Origin: Deltaproteobacteria bacterium IMCC39524
GTDB taxonomy: Bacteria > Desulfobacterota > Desulfuromonadia > Desulfuromonadales > BM103
DNA length: 64,000 nt
Assembly (NCBI GenBank): GCA_029667085.1
Contig: JARUHJ010000004.1
Location: forward strand, 1-64,000
Direction: 5' to 3'
Positions 35,894 through 45,143 of the stretch are shown here, piece by piece. The position numbers and the translations under genes are program-made. The notes beneath the pieces are model-generated. The model saw nothing but the letters and a program-made list of their open reading frames with translations, was not told the origin of the DNA and did not search any database. Position 1 is the stretch's first letter. Every line of letters begins with the position of its first letter.

Positions 35894-36886
35894 TTACACC
35901 GCAGAAGGATTGACTGATTCCTCTGGATACAGATGACAGGCCGCCAGGTTGCCATTTTTGCCCGGCCTTAAGCCCGGGCTCTGTTGCCTGCATACTTCCA
36001 TCACATGCGGACAGCGCGGGTTAAAAGAACAACCGGGAGGGATGTTCTTAAGCGTCGGCATCATGCCGGGAATCTGGTTGAGGCGTTCGCCGTGACCACT
36101 GCTCTGCGGCAGAGCGGCAATCAAGCCTTGCGTGTAAGGATGCTGTGGATCGGCGACAACCTGTTCCGTTGGGCCTTTCTCGACCACGCTCCCGGCGTAC
36201 ATCACGGCAATATTCTGAGTCACCTGAGCAACCACCGCCAGGTCATGGGTTATAAGGATCAAGCCCATATCGTCGGTTTCACAGAGCTCCATGAGCAAGT
36301 CCATGATTTCTGCCTGAATCGTCACGTCGAGCGCAGTCGTCGGTTCATCGGCGATAATCAGTTCAGGATCGGTCAGCAGGGCGATGGCAATGATGATCCG
36401 CTGCCGCATGCCACCGGAAAACTCGTGCGGGTATTGGTCAAGTCGCTTTTCCGGTGAAGGGATATGAACCTTACGCAGTTTGTCGAGGGCTATGTTGCGT
36501 GCTTCATCTTTATTCATCTTTGGGTTGTGCTGGTGTAAGGTCTCAGTCATCTGGGTCCCGATCGTCAGCACCGGGTTGAGGGTCATCATCGGGTCCTGAA
36601 ATATCATGCTGATCCGGTTGCCGCGGATACTGCGAATCCGCTCATCGCTGACCCTGGCGAGATTCTCACCAAGAAAATTAACCTCACCGGAAGCGATGTA
36701 GCCCGGTTTGCTAATCAGGTTGATGATCGAGAAACCGGTCACCGACTTGCCGGCTCCCGACTCACCAACCAACCCAAGCCGCTCCCCCTTTTCCAAGGTG
36801 AAACTGACACCATTGGTGGCTGTCACCTCACCGCTACGCAGGGCAAACTTGATAACCAGGTCTTTGACTTCCAACAAACTCGTCAT
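35894..36886 (-). CDS. dppD: Dipeptide/oligopeptide ABC importer ATPase (DppD/OppD type)
   Basis: A 330-residue ABC ATPase, partner of the DppF-type protein. Walker [10 protein letters not shown] near residue 38, signature [12 protein letters not shown] near residue 155 and Walker [14 protein letters not shown] near residue 177 are present; the C-terminal extension contains [17 protein letters not shown] place the start at the ATG at 36886, 4 bases after the dppC stop, with AAGGG upstream. It acts at the inner face of the cytoplasmic membrane to energise peptide uptake. Confidence 0.9.
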   Translation of the reverse strand: MTSLLEVKDLVIKFALRSGEVTATNGVSFTLEKGERLGLVGESGAGKSVTGFSIINLISKPGYIASGEVNFLGENLARVSDERIRSIRGNRISMIFQDPMMTLNPVLTIGTQMTETLHQHNPKMNKDEARNIALDKLRKVHIPSPEKRLDQYPHEFSGGMRQRIIIAIALLTDPELIIADEPTTALDVTIQAEIMDLLMELCETDDMGLILITHDLAVVAQVTQNIAVMYAGSVVEKGPTEQVVADPQHPYTQGLIAALPQSSGHGERLNQIPGMMPTLKNIPPGCSFNPRCPHVMEVCRQQSPGLRPGKNGNLAACHLYPEESVNPSAV

Positions 36887-36890
36887 ACTG

Positions 36891-37808
36891 TTAACCCTTA
36901 TATAGCTTCGGATTGAAGACATCGCGCAGGAAGTCTCCGAGCATATTGATCGATAGCACCAGAATCACCAGCAACAGGCCAGGCAGAGCAGTAATCCACC
37001 AAGCACCGCTAAAGATAAGTTCAAACCCAGAGTTAATCAAAGAACCGAGTGACGGCCGATCGATCGGCATCCCGAGACCCAAAAAGGAAAGAGCTGCTTC
37101 GCTCATGACTGCGTTTGCAACCTGGATCGTTGAGAGCACCAGGATCGGCGACAGTGTGTTGGGGAAAATCTGATCGAGGATAATCCGTGACGAAGTAAAC
37201 CCGGCCACCCTGGCTGCTTCCACATACTCCTTTTTTCTCTCAGCCAGAACCGAGGCCCGAACGGTTCGAGCATATTGCGGCCATTGCGAAAGTCCGATCA
37301 CCAGGACCAGGAAAGGAATAGCGATCTCGCCAAACTTTGCGACCCCGACCACGGCCTGGAGGATTGCACTCATGAAGATAGCAACCATCAGGTAAGAGAA
37401 GGAGAGCTGGACATCTGCGGCACGCATGAAGAAAGCATCCAGTCGGCCACCATGATACCCGGCAAAGAGCCCTATCAGAACCCCCAGGATGGCCTGAAGA
37501 GCGACAGCGCCAAGGCCGATGATGATAGAAATGCGCATTCCGTAAATCATGGTCGAAAGCATATCGCGACCCTGGGAATCGGTCCCGAGCAGGAACTCTG
37601 CAACCCCTTCTTCCTCCCAGGCCGGCGGAATCTCGGAATTCATAATATCGATCATTTCCGGATCGTAGGGATTGTAAGGTGCAATCAGCGGGGCGAAGAT
37701 TGCAGTCAGAGCCAGGACCAGCAACACTATCAGACTGGCGATCGCGACCTTATCGCGCTTGAAGCTGTACCAGAGGAAGCTTTCTCGAAACTTGTCGAGG
37801 CGATTCAT
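36891..37808 (-). CDS. dppC: Dipeptide/oligopeptide ABC importer permease (DppC/OppC type)
   Basis: A 305-residue inner-membrane permease with an N-terminal helix (IASLIVLLVLALTAIFAPLI), the OppC N-terminal domain and five further helices. The EAA loop, which contacts the ATPases, reads EYVEAARVAGFTSSRII near residue 195. Its ATG follows directly on the TAG stop of dppB, so the two permeases are translationally coupled. Confidence 0.92.
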   Translation of the reverse strand: MNRLDKFRESFLWYSFKRDKVAIASLIVLLVLALTAIFAPLIAPYNPYDPEMIDIMNSEIPPAWEEEGVAEFLLGTDSQGRDMLSTMIYGMRISIIIGLGAVALQAILGVLIGLFAGYHGGRLDAFFMRAADVQLSFSYLMVAIFMSAILQAVVGVAKFGEIAIPFLVLVIGLSQWPQYARTVRASVLAERKKEYVEAARVAGFTSSRIILDQIFPNTLSPILVLSTIQVANAVMSEAALSFLGLGMPIDRPSLGSLINSGFELIFSGAWWITALPGLLLVILVLSINMLGDFLRDVFNPKLYKG

Positions 37809-38783
37809 CTATTTCACCCCCGCGATGCGGATGGTTGGATTGACCAACCCATAGATCAGATCAACAATGGTGTTGACCCCGACCATGACGATGCCGACAA
37901 ACATCAGATAAGCGACCAACAAGGGCGCATCGGAGCGCTCAACCGCCTCCATGAACATGAAGCCGAGTCCCTGCCATTGAAAAACCGTTTCGGTCAGAAT
38001 AGTGAAGGCGATAGTGACACCAAGCTGCACTCCACCAACGGTAATCACCGGCAGAAGAGTGTTTTTGAAGGCATGGATGAACCAGACCCGCCGGTGAGAC
38101 AACCCCTTGGCCCACGCGTACTTGATGTACTCTGACTCAAGAACCTCCATCATCTCCGATCGAATCAGACGTATAAAGAGCGGCAGCATAATCGAGCTTA
38201 GAGCGATGCTCGGCATCAGGATATGCAGCCAGCCATCCACAGTCAGCAAGCCGGTCCCCCAGCCCCCAAGCATGACCAACTCTCCGCGTCCGTATGATGG
38301 GAGCCAGCCGAGCTTGATGGAGAACAAATAGACCATCATAATCGCGGTCAGAAAGACCGGAATCGAAACCCCGACAATGCTGCTTCCCATCAGGGCACGC
38401 GAGAACAGGCTGTCCGGCTTGATCGCCGAGAACACCCCCAGCGGAACGGAAAAAAACAGAATAATCAGACTGCTGACCAATACCAACTCGAGCGTCGCAG
38501 GCGCCTTCTCCAGGATAACCTCGGTAGCCGGTCGCTTGTAGAAGAAGGAGGTACCCAGGTCTCCCTGAATAGCGTCACCGAAAAAACGCCCATACTGAAC
38601 ATACCAAGGGTCGTTGAGACCCAGCTTCTCTCTGAACTCATCGCGTTCTTCTTCGGAAACTGAAATCCCGGTCAGTTCGCGCACCGGGTCACCCACACTT
38701 TGCTTGATGGCAAAACCGATGACGCTGATAATGAAGATGACGATCAGTGCCTGGAACAGACGGCGGATCATGAAAGCTATCAT
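37809..38783 (-). CDS. dppB: Dipeptide/oligopeptide ABC importer permease (DppB/OppB type)
   Basis: A 324-residue inner-membrane permease beginning MIAFMIRRLFQALIVIFIIS, the conserved OppB N-terminus, with six helices. The EAA loop reads YIKYAWAKGLSHRRVWFIHA near residue 217. GGAG precedes the ATG. A strong hairpin lies between it and dppA upstream, likely lowering its expression relative to the binding protein. Confidence 0.92.
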   Translation of the reverse strand: MIAFMIRRLFQALIVIFIISVIGFAIKQSVGDPVRELTGISVSEEERDEFREKLGLNDPWYVQYGRFFGDAIQGDLGTSFFYKRPATEVILEKAPATLELVLVSSLIILFFSVPLGVFSAIKPDSLFSRALMGSSIVGVSIPVFLTAIMMVYLFSIKLGWLPSYGRGELVMLGGWGTGLLTVDGWLHILMPSIALSSIMLPLFIRLIRSEMMEVLESEYIKYAWAKGLSHRRVWFIHAFKNTLLPVITVGGVQLGVTIAFTILTETVFQWQGLGFMFMEAVERSDAPLLVAYLMFVGIVMVGVNTIVDLIYGLVNPTIRIAGVK

Positions 38784-38802
38784 CTTTTATCTCCAAAACA
38801 CT

Positions 38803-38836
38803 TCAAGGGGGAGCACCTGCGGGTACTCCCCCTTGA
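38803..38836 (-). terminator. Intra-operon hairpin between dppA and dppB
   Basis: Perfect 11-bp stem TCAAGGGGGAG / CTCCCCCTTGA with a 12-nt loop, followed on the minus strand by AGTGTTTTGG. It begins 22 bases after the dppA stop. It is probably an attenuator or mRNA 3-prime stabiliser that keeps the binding protein in excess of the permease. Confidence 0.7.
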
Positions 38837-38857
38837 GAGTGACTCTGCTACCTCAGC

Positions 38858-40405
38858 TTACTTGATGACCAGGTCACCAAAGTAGGGAAAATTCATGACG
38901 TTGACAATCGATTCTATACCAAGATTTTTCTTACCTGCCCAGGAAAGGTCCTGCCAGTGCAACGGCACAAAAGCAGCATCATCGTAAGCAATTCTTTCCA
39001 TCTTCTGCAACATAGCGGTCCGCTTGACCTCATCGGTCTCGGCCTGCACCTTAAGTGTCAGACTATCAACCTCTTGATTGCAGTAATTGCCTGAGTTGTA
39101 TTGACCGTAACCGGTCTCCTTGTTCGGACACATGAGCAGGAACTCGAAGAAGTTGCCGGTATCTTCGGTATCTGAATGCCAACCGATCATCTGGATGTCT
39201 GCGACCTGCAGGTCGAACTGATCCCAGTACTGGGCTTTCGGCATAGTTTTCAGATTAACCTTGATGCCGATTTTGCCGAGCATTGAAGCCGCCGCCTCGG
39301 CAATCTTCTCGTCGTTTACATAACGGTTATTCGGCGCCACCATGCTGACTTCAAAACCCTTTTCGTAACCAGCCTCTTTCATCAATTGCTTGGCTTTTTT
39401 CAGATCGTAGCGTGGAGTCAGCTCCGGATTATGTCCAGCATACCCCTTCGGACTGTTCTGAGCGCCAACGGTCGCCCGCCCCTTCATCAGTTTTTCGGCG
39501 ATGCCTGCGTTATTGATGGCATAGACGATTGCTTGACGAACCTTGGGGTTCTTGAACGCTTCAACACGGTTCTGGTTGAGCTGCAGAGTGATAATTCGTG
39601 TTCCGCTCATGGTCACCAATTTTACATTGTCTGATTTCTCAATCCTGTCCATATCCTGAGGTGGAACCGGCATGATAAAGTCGACGTCACCGGAAAGCAG
39701 TGCCGCAACACGGGTCGCATCATTTTTGATCGGAGTCAGAATAATCTTATCTACGTTGCCGGGAGACTGTTTGTCCCAGTATCCGGGGAAGGCCTCGAAG
39801 ACCACCTTGACGCCCTGCTGACGTTCAGAGACCGTATATTTGCCGGTTCCTGAGAGGTTGTCGTTGGCAAAAGAATAGCCCGTTTTGTTAATGGCCGCCT
39901 TGTCCATCCCCTTGTCGTCCTTGCCAGAGTAAAACTTGCTATCCATCGGGAAGATGTAAGTGGCGGTGCTAACTAACAGTGGATAAGGAACCTTGGTGAC
40001 GATATCAACCGTGTACTTGTCGACCTTGAGCGGCGAATTGAACTGCTCGAAAATCCCTTTGAAATCAACAGATTCTTTCAAGCGATTGACGGTCCATACG
40101 ACATCATCGGCAGTCAACTCATTGCCACTGTGAAATTTGATTCCCTTCTTCAGGTGGAAGCGCACGGTCTTGTCGTCGAGACGCTCCCATTTATCAGCAA
40201 GGCGACCCTCAATGGTTGTCTCCTTGGTCCAGCGAACCAATGGATCGAATACCATATGAGAATACTGAAGCATTCCCCCGGATAGTTGCATATGAGGATC
40301 AAGAGAGACTGGGTCGGCATCCATGGCCAGCTTCAAAGTCTTCGCCTGAGCCAAACCGCTCAGTGCAAGGACCAGCAATAATGTGAGCATAAAATGCTTT
40401 TTCAT
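38858..40405 (-). CDS. dppA: Dipeptide/oligopeptide ABC importer substrate-binding protein
   Basis: A 515-residue periplasmic solute-binding protein of family 5. The signal peptide (FMLTLLLVLALSGLAQA) is followed by KTLKLAMDADPVSLDPHMQL, typical of DppA/OppA/NikA proteins, and the family region WERLDDKTVRFHLKKGIKFH near residue 73. CAGGAGG lies 9 bases before the ATG. It heads the five-gene importer operon. The binding-site sequence does not let me fix the ligand; peptides are the default. Confidence 0.9.
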   Translation of the reverse strand: MKKHFMLTLLLVLALSGLAQAKTLKLAMDADPVSLDPHMQLSGGMLQYSHMVFDPLVRWTKETTIEGRLADKWERLDDKTVRFHLKKGIKFHSGNELTADDVVWTVNRLKESVDFKGIFEQFNSPLKVDKYTVDIVTKVPYPLLVSTATYIFPMDSKFYSGKDDKGMDKAAINKTGYSFANDNLSGTGKYTVSERQQGVKVVFEAFPGYWDKQSPGNVDKIILTPIKNDATRVAALLSGDVDFIMPVPPQDMDRIEKSDNVKLVTMSGTRIITLQLNQNRVEAFKNPKVRQAIVYAINNAGIAEKLMKGRATVGAQNSPKGYAGHNPELTPRYDLKKAKQLMKEAGYEKGFEVSMVAPNNRYVNDEKIAEAAASMLGKIGIKVNLKTMPKAQYWDQFDLQVADIQMIGWHSDTEDTGNFFEFLLMCPNKETGYGQYNSGNYCNQEVDSLTLKVQAETDEVKRTAMLQKMERIAYDDAAFVPLHWQDLSWAGKKNLGIESIVNVMNFPYFGDLVIK

Positions 40406-40607
40406 TCCAATTGCCTCCTGAAATTAATTGAGACCTGCATTAATGTGAGCAAAGCCAGTGACACCGGAAACAAGCCCCTGCAGCCAGCGGCCAAGCATGA
40501 ATGGGACCTAATCACTTCTACAATACGGTATAGCCTTTGTCAAACCCGGGACCGCTCATCCAGGCACGGCTCCTGACGAACCATGGCTGCGGTAGAAGTC
40601 GACTTAC

Positions 40608-42434
40608 TCAACCATGAAAAAAATGATAAACCTCTTCGACAGTCCGTATTGGCAAACCCGGCATCGCTCTTAACTCCTCCAGGCTGGCCGCCTTGATCTT
40701 TTTCAGACTTCCGAAATGCTTCAGCAGGGCCTTTTGTCGTTTTTCTCCGACCCCAGGGATCTCTGACAATACAGATTGAAGTTGCGCTTTACCACGCACC
40801 TTGCGGTGATGAGTAATGGCAAAGCGGTGCGCCTCGTCACGCAATCTTTCAAGCAGGAACAAAGCTGCAGAGCCGCCACGTAAGATGACGGGATTTTTTC
40901 GCCCCGGCAGGAAGAACCTCTCTGCACTGCGTTCTACGACACGCCCGCGGACATTCGCTTTAACACGACTTTTGGCAATTCCGGCGATATCGACAACATC
41001 GAACAAGCCAAGCTCCTCGAGCACCATTGCCAGGACTCCCAGTTGCCCTTTACCGCCATCAATCAGGATAAAATCAGGGAGCTTCTGCTCTTCGATACCT
41101 CGCTGTAATCTCCTGAGCAATACTTCTCTTAAGGCCGCATAGTCGTCGGTCCCTTCCACGCTCTTCACCTTGTAGTGTCTGTACTCTCCCGTAACAGGTT
41201 CACCGCCCACGACCACCGCCATACTGGCGACGGTCGCATGACCCTGAATCGTTGAGATATCAAAGCACTCTATGCGCTGCGGCATTCTCTGAAGATGCAG
41301 GCGCTGCATGACCTCTTCGAGGACTCTACGACGTGCTTCCTCTCGACTCCCCCGCTCCTGCCACGCCTCTTTGGCGTTACGGTTTGCCAATTCAACCAGG
41401 TGACGCCGCTCGCCCCGCTGCGGCGTCACAACCTGGACCTTGCGGCTACGGCGTTCTGTGAGCCATTCCGACAAGGCGTCGCCCCCTTCAATCTCCAGCG
41501 GCAAGACGACTTCATCAGGAACAGGCACATCGCGCCCGTAGAACTGGGAGAGGAACTCAGCCAGCAGCTCATCTTCATCCAACTGCCAGTTGAGGTTATA
41601 ATTGCGCCTGGCGGTCAGTTTGCCTTGACGATAGAAGAGAACCACAACCTCAACTTCACCACCCTGCCGAAAAATGCCGACCACATCCTGGTCTATGGCT
41701 CCGTAACGGACAGACTTCTGCTGTTCAACCGTTTTATCGATCGCCCTGATCTGGTCACGCAATGAAGCCGCTTCCTCGTAACGTTGCTCGCTCGCGGCAA
41801 GAGACATTCGCTGGCGCAACAGCTCAACGACTTCTCCCTGGCGACCCTCAAGAAGAGCCAAAACACCAGCAACGAGTTTCCCATAGGCAGAAGAAGAGAT
41901 ATGTCCATGACAGGGTGCGCTGCACTGACCGATCTGATGAAAGAGACAAGGCCGGCCGCGCTGCCGGCACTTGGCCGGCGGGTAATGGCGCAACGGGAAG
42001 ATGCGATAAATTTCCTTGAGCGTCTGGCGTAAAGCCGATGAGGAGGCAAAAGGTCCGAAATAACGGGCGCCGTCCTGACGAACCCGCCGGACAACTTCCA
42101 GCATCGGAAACTCATCACGTAAATCGATACGGAGTGAAACGAAAGTTTTATCGTCACGCAAATGAATGTTGTAGCGCGGACGATGCTTTTTAATCAGGGT
42201 ATTTTCGAGGATCAGAGCTTCTTTTTCCGTGTCGGTGACAATCGTTTCAATGGTCGCGGCCCGCTCCATCAAAAACTTGATCTGCGGCCGGGTATCACGC
42301 TCGGCCTGCATATAACTGCGCAAGCGGGCACGCAGGTTTTTTGCCTTGCCGACATAGAGAATCACCCCGGCATCATCCTTCATCAGGTAAACACCGGCAG
42401 AGGTCGGCTGTCTGCGCAGGTCAAAAGTTGTCAC
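40608..42434 (-). CDS. uvrC: Excinuclease ABC subunit C
   Basis: A 608-residue nucleotide-excision-repair nuclease that makes both incisions in the UvrB-DNA complex. It has the N-terminal GIY-YIG nuclease (AGVYLMKDDAGVILYVGKAK, about residues 11-31), a Cys-rich stretch (CRQRGRPCLFHQIGQCSAPC near residue 148), a UVR domain (EEAASLRDQI near residue 215), the RNase H-like C-terminal nuclease (IECFDISTIQGHATVASMAV near residue 383) and a C-terminal helix-hairpin-helix (IPGVGEKRQKALLKHFGSLK near residue 559). The start is the GTG at 42434 with AAGGAG upstream. It lies downstream of nothing on its strand and appears monocistronic. Confidence 0.96.
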   Translation of the reverse strand: MTTFDLRRQPTSAGVYLMKDDAGVILYVGKAKNLRARLRSYMQAERDTRPQIKFLMERAATIETIVTDTEKEALILENTLIKKHRPRYNIHLRDDKTFVSLRIDLRDEFPMLEVVRRVRQDGARYFGPFASSSALRQTLKEIYRIFPLRHYPPAKCRQRGRPCLFHQIGQCSAPCHGHISSSAYGKLVAGVLALLEGRQGEVVELLRQRMSLAASEQRYEEAASLRDQIRAIDKTVEQQKSVRYGAIDQDVVGIFRQGGEVEVVVLFYRQGKLTARRNYNLNWQLDEDELLAEFLSQFYGRDVPVPDEVVLPLEIEGGDALSEWLTERRSRKVQVVTPQRGERRHLVELANRNAKEAWQERGSREEARRRVLEEVMQRLHLQRMPQRIECFDISTIQGHATVASMAVVVGGEPVTGEYRHYKVKSVEGTDDYAALREVLLRRLQRGIEEQKLPDFILIDGGKGQLGVLAMVLEELGLFDVVDIAGIAKSRVKANVRGRVVERSAERFFLPGRKNPVILRGGSAALFLLERLRDEAHRFAITHHRKVRGKAQLQSVLSEIPGVGEKRQKALLKHFGSLKKIKAASLEELRAMPGLPIRTVEEVYHFFHG

Positions 42435-42575
42435 AGAAGCTCCTTGCAACTGGCTAAACAATCGATTATCTTGAAGATACGCTGATTCTGAAGCGCTTTT
42501 TCATCTTCGTATTTTCAAGGTATCAATGCTCTATAAGAGGTGTCAACCAACGGCTCTTTGTGGAGGTAATTTTAT

Positions 42576-43448
42576 ATGCTTCGATCCTCTCTCGTGATTC
42601 TGCTTTTTCTGATTCTGACCACACCGGCAATTCTCTTTGCCAACGACGATCTGACCGTTCTTGAAAAGGTCGTTGCAGCAAACGCTCTCACACAACCAGA
42701 GCTGCAGAACTACCTGGTCACCGTGGAGACATCACGGATTGAGGAGATGATGTCCAGCATGACCGCTGGCATGCCGGAAGACGTCAAACCACCGGCCCCC
42801 CCTGTCATCGTCAAGTTCTGGCAGCGCAACGGAGAAGGGCTCGTCTTTGCGAAAAAAGAAACCCTGACTCCATATGTTGAAAAGATGGTCAACCGTCTCT
42901 CCGCCAACTTGGCGATTGAACTGTACGAGATGATCCTGCCCGCGGACCAAGCCGATGCACGCCAGGTACTGATCAAAAACGCCAAGCTCAAGTCAAGCGA
43001 AGTCTCCCTGGCCGAACAGTTGATTCAACGACTGGAAATCACATTCAACAAGCCAACAGATCTAAACGGAGCCTTTTATGTCAGCGGCATGCGTTTGCCA
43101 CAAAAACAGATCAACACGCTGACCTTTGACATTGACACCCGGACAAACACCGTAAACGAGATGAGTCTTACTGTCGAGGGTGGCCTGCAGTTGACCGTTG
43201 AGATTCGTTATCGCGCAGTGACCGGGGGACACCTCCCCGAGCGTTTTCAGATCACCAGCCCGGATGGCAAAGTAGAAGATATTTTTGAAGCAACTCTCGC
43301 AGAGGTCGATAACTTCGTCCTGCCGACAAGTATGCTGCGCACGATCAACCGCCCTGAGTTGCAGGAGACGCTGGAAGTCTTTTTCAAGGGCTACCAGCTC
43401 AACCAACCGATCCCCGAGGACATCCAGACCCGTCTCAAAGTCAAATAA
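42576..43448 (+). CDS. Exported hypothetical protein (LolA-like beta fold possible)
   Basis: A 290-residue protein I cannot name. The signal peptide (LVILLFLILTTPAILFA) indicates export. The rest alternates short beta-like segments with a Pro-rich stretch (KPPAPPVIVKFW near residue 70) and has no Cys, no membrane helix and no obvious catalytic motif. The overall pattern, with outer-membrane-lipoprotein-sorting style beta strands (LTFDIDTRTNTVNEMSLTVE near residue 186), could be LolA-like, but this is a weak impression. TGGAGG precedes the ATG. It is the first of four co-directional genes and lies 12 bases from the cNMP-binding gene. Confidence 0.6.
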   Translation: MLRSSLVILLFLILTTPAILFANDDLTVLEKVVAANALTQPELQNYLVTVETSRIEEMMSSMTAGMPEDVKPPAPPVIVKFWQRNGEGLVFAKKETLTPYVEKMVNRLSANLAIELYEMILPADQADARQVLIKNAKLKSSEVSLAEQLIQRLEITFNKPTDLNGAFYVSGMRLPQKQINTLTFDIDTRTNTVNEMSLTVEGGLQLTVEIRYRAVTGGHLPERFQITSPDGKVEDIFEATLAEVDNFVLPTSMLRTINRPELQETLEVFFKGYQLNQPIPEDIQTRLKVK

Positions 43449-43460
43449 CAGGAGAAACCG

Positions 43461-43994
43461 ATGGATCCCCTCTGGACTAATATTTTCCACAAAAAACTGG
43501 ACGAAGAATCCCTAGCCTACTTCCTTAAGCACCTGCCGATCTTCTCCGAACTCTCGCCGAGGTCATTAGCAACCCTCGAAAACATTGTCCACGTGCGCAA
43601 CTACAAGACAAACGAAACCGTCTTCGAAGAGAATGATCCTGGTTCCGGTATGTACATGATCCGCAGCGGCATGGTGAAGATTTACGCCAGGGAGCAGAAT
43701 GGTGTGGAAGAGGAGTTAGCCAGACTTGGTCCCGGCGACTTCTTTGGTGAAACCACCCTGACGGCTCCTGCGCCACGGACAGCATCGGCCAGGACACTCG
43801 AGAACACCGAACTGGTCGGACTGTTTCGCGCTGACATCCTGGAACTGGCGGAACGCAGGCCTGCCATCTCAAGCAGTATCTTTCTTGGCTTGACCCGGGT
43901 CGTCAGCGAACGCCTGCAGGCAGCGAGTCTGGAGATTCGGCGTTTGCAGAATCAACTGGGGGAAGACATTTCTCCTGAGAATGTCGAGACATGA
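43461..43994 (+). CDS. Cyclic-nucleotide-binding domain protein without HTH
   Basis: A 177-residue single-domain protein of the CRP effector-binding type. Visible parts are IFSELSPRSLATLENIV near residue 24, the beta-roll NDPGSGMYMIRSGMVKIYAR near residue 57 and the phosphate-binding cassette GPGDFFGETTLTAPAPRTAS near residue 90. A helix follows, but no helix-turn-helix, so it is unlikely to bind DNA directly. The cassette keeps the Gly-Glu but the position normally occupied by Arg-Ser is Arg-Thr-Ala. It overlaps the next gene by 4 bases (ATGA), suggesting it senses a signal for that membrane protein. CAGGAG precedes its ATG. Confidence 0.8.
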   Translation: MDPLWTNIFHKKLDEESLAYFLKHLPIFSELSPRSLATLENIVHVRNYKTNETVFEENDPGSGMYMIRSGMVKIYAREQNGVEEELARLGPGDFFGETTLTAPAPRTASARTLENTELVGLFRADILELAERRPAISSSIFLGLTRVVSERLQAASLEIRRLQNQLGEDISPENVET

Positions 43995-45124
43995 GCAGTG
44001 TCGGCCAAAGCCCTCGGGGCTGGACTCGTAGCCAGGTGGCTTTGGCCTTCCTGGTTCTCAGCGCAGCGATCGCCTGTGGTCTGGCGGTCTACTCATCGGT
44101 TTCATCGCTGACCGGTCTTTCCCGTGCGGCCTTTTCTGTCCTTTTTCTGCCGCTCCTCTTGTCGCTGGTGCTCTCTTTTCTCCTCGATCCACTGGTTAGC
44201 CAGATGGAAAGGTTCTGTACCCGCACCGGCAGCATATTCATTGTCTACATTCTGGCCCTGGGACTGTTTTTGCTGGCGGCCCTCTGGCTGACGCCACACT
44301 GGCAGGAGTTCTGGAGTAATATGCGGACCGATTTCCCTCGCTACACTGCGCAGGTAATCGATACGCTAAAGAGCCTCATGACAGGTCTTCACGAACGCTT
44401 CCCACTGATTGAAGGTTATGCGTTCCCGACCAAGGTCCGCATCTGGGCAGAACAGCTGATGGCCGCCGTCCTGACGCAAACGCCTCAATCCGCCATGAAG
44501 GTCGGCGGTCTGACGATCATCGTCCCGCTCTTTACTTTCTTTTTCCTGCGTGACGGGCGCAAGATCATGCGCTCCTGTGTTGCCCTTGCACCGAATCGGC
44601 ATTTCGAAATGATCCGCGACCTCTCCTACCTGATCAGTCGCCAGCTTGCGCACTTCATCCGCGGCAGGATCATAGAGGCAATCATCATCGGTCTGGTCAT
44701 AACAGCGGGTTTGTCACTGACTGACATTCGCTATGCGCCCATGCTCGGCATATTCGCTGGCGTTACCAACCTGATCCCTTATATTGGACCAATTATCGGC
44801 ATGGTCCCCGGCATTCTGATTGCCTTCGTCGATCTTGGGGCGGGTGGTCAGTTCTGGTGGATTGTTATCCTCTACATCCTCATCGCCCAGGTCTTGATCG
44901 ACAACTTTATCCTGATCCCGGTTCTTATCTCGAGAGTTTCCAACCTGCATCCGTTGCTGGTTTTCTTCGCCATCATCGTCGGCGGCAAGCTCTACGGAAT
45001 TATCGGCATGATCATCGGTGTGCCGATCGTCAGTATCATTAAAATCACCCTGCTTGAGATTCGCGCCTACCGCCGGACGTTCCGCCTGCCGGAAACCGCA
45101 CTCGAGAGCGACCGACCACATTAA
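43991..45124 (+). CDS. AI-2E/PerM-family membrane protein
   Basis: A 377-residue membrane protein with about eight helices in the AI-2E (PerM/YdiK) family arrangement: two N-terminal helices, a periplasmic region (about 90-160), and the conserved C-terminal helices with FAGVTNLIPYIGPIIGMVPG near residue 254 and LIDNFILIPVLISRVSNLHP near residue 301. Members are proposed exporters or Na+/H+ antiporters; the substrate is unknown. It overlaps the cNMP-binding gene by 4 bases and is followed after 19 bases by the methyltransferase gene, so three to four genes probably form one transcript. Confidence 0.87.
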   Translation: MSSVGQSPRGWTRSQVALAFLVLSAAIACGLAVYSSVSSLTGLSRAAFSVLFLPLLLSLVLSFLLDPLVSQMERFCTRTGSIFIVYILALGLFLLAALWLTPHWQEFWSNMRTDFPRYTAQVIDTLKSLMTGLHERFPLIEGYAFPTKVRIWAEQLMAAVLTQTPQSAMKVGGLTIIVPLFTFFFLRDGRKIMRSCVALAPNRHFEMIRDLSYLISRQLAHFIRGRIIEAIIIGLVITAGLSLTDIRYAPMLGIFAGVTNLIPYIGPIIGMVPGILIAFVDLGAGGQFWWIVILYILIAQVLIDNFILIPVLISRVSNLHPLLVFFAIIVGGKLYGIIGMIIGVPIVSIIKITLLEIRAYRRTFRLPETALESDRPH

Positions 45125-45143
45125 CGACCATCGAAAGTAAATA

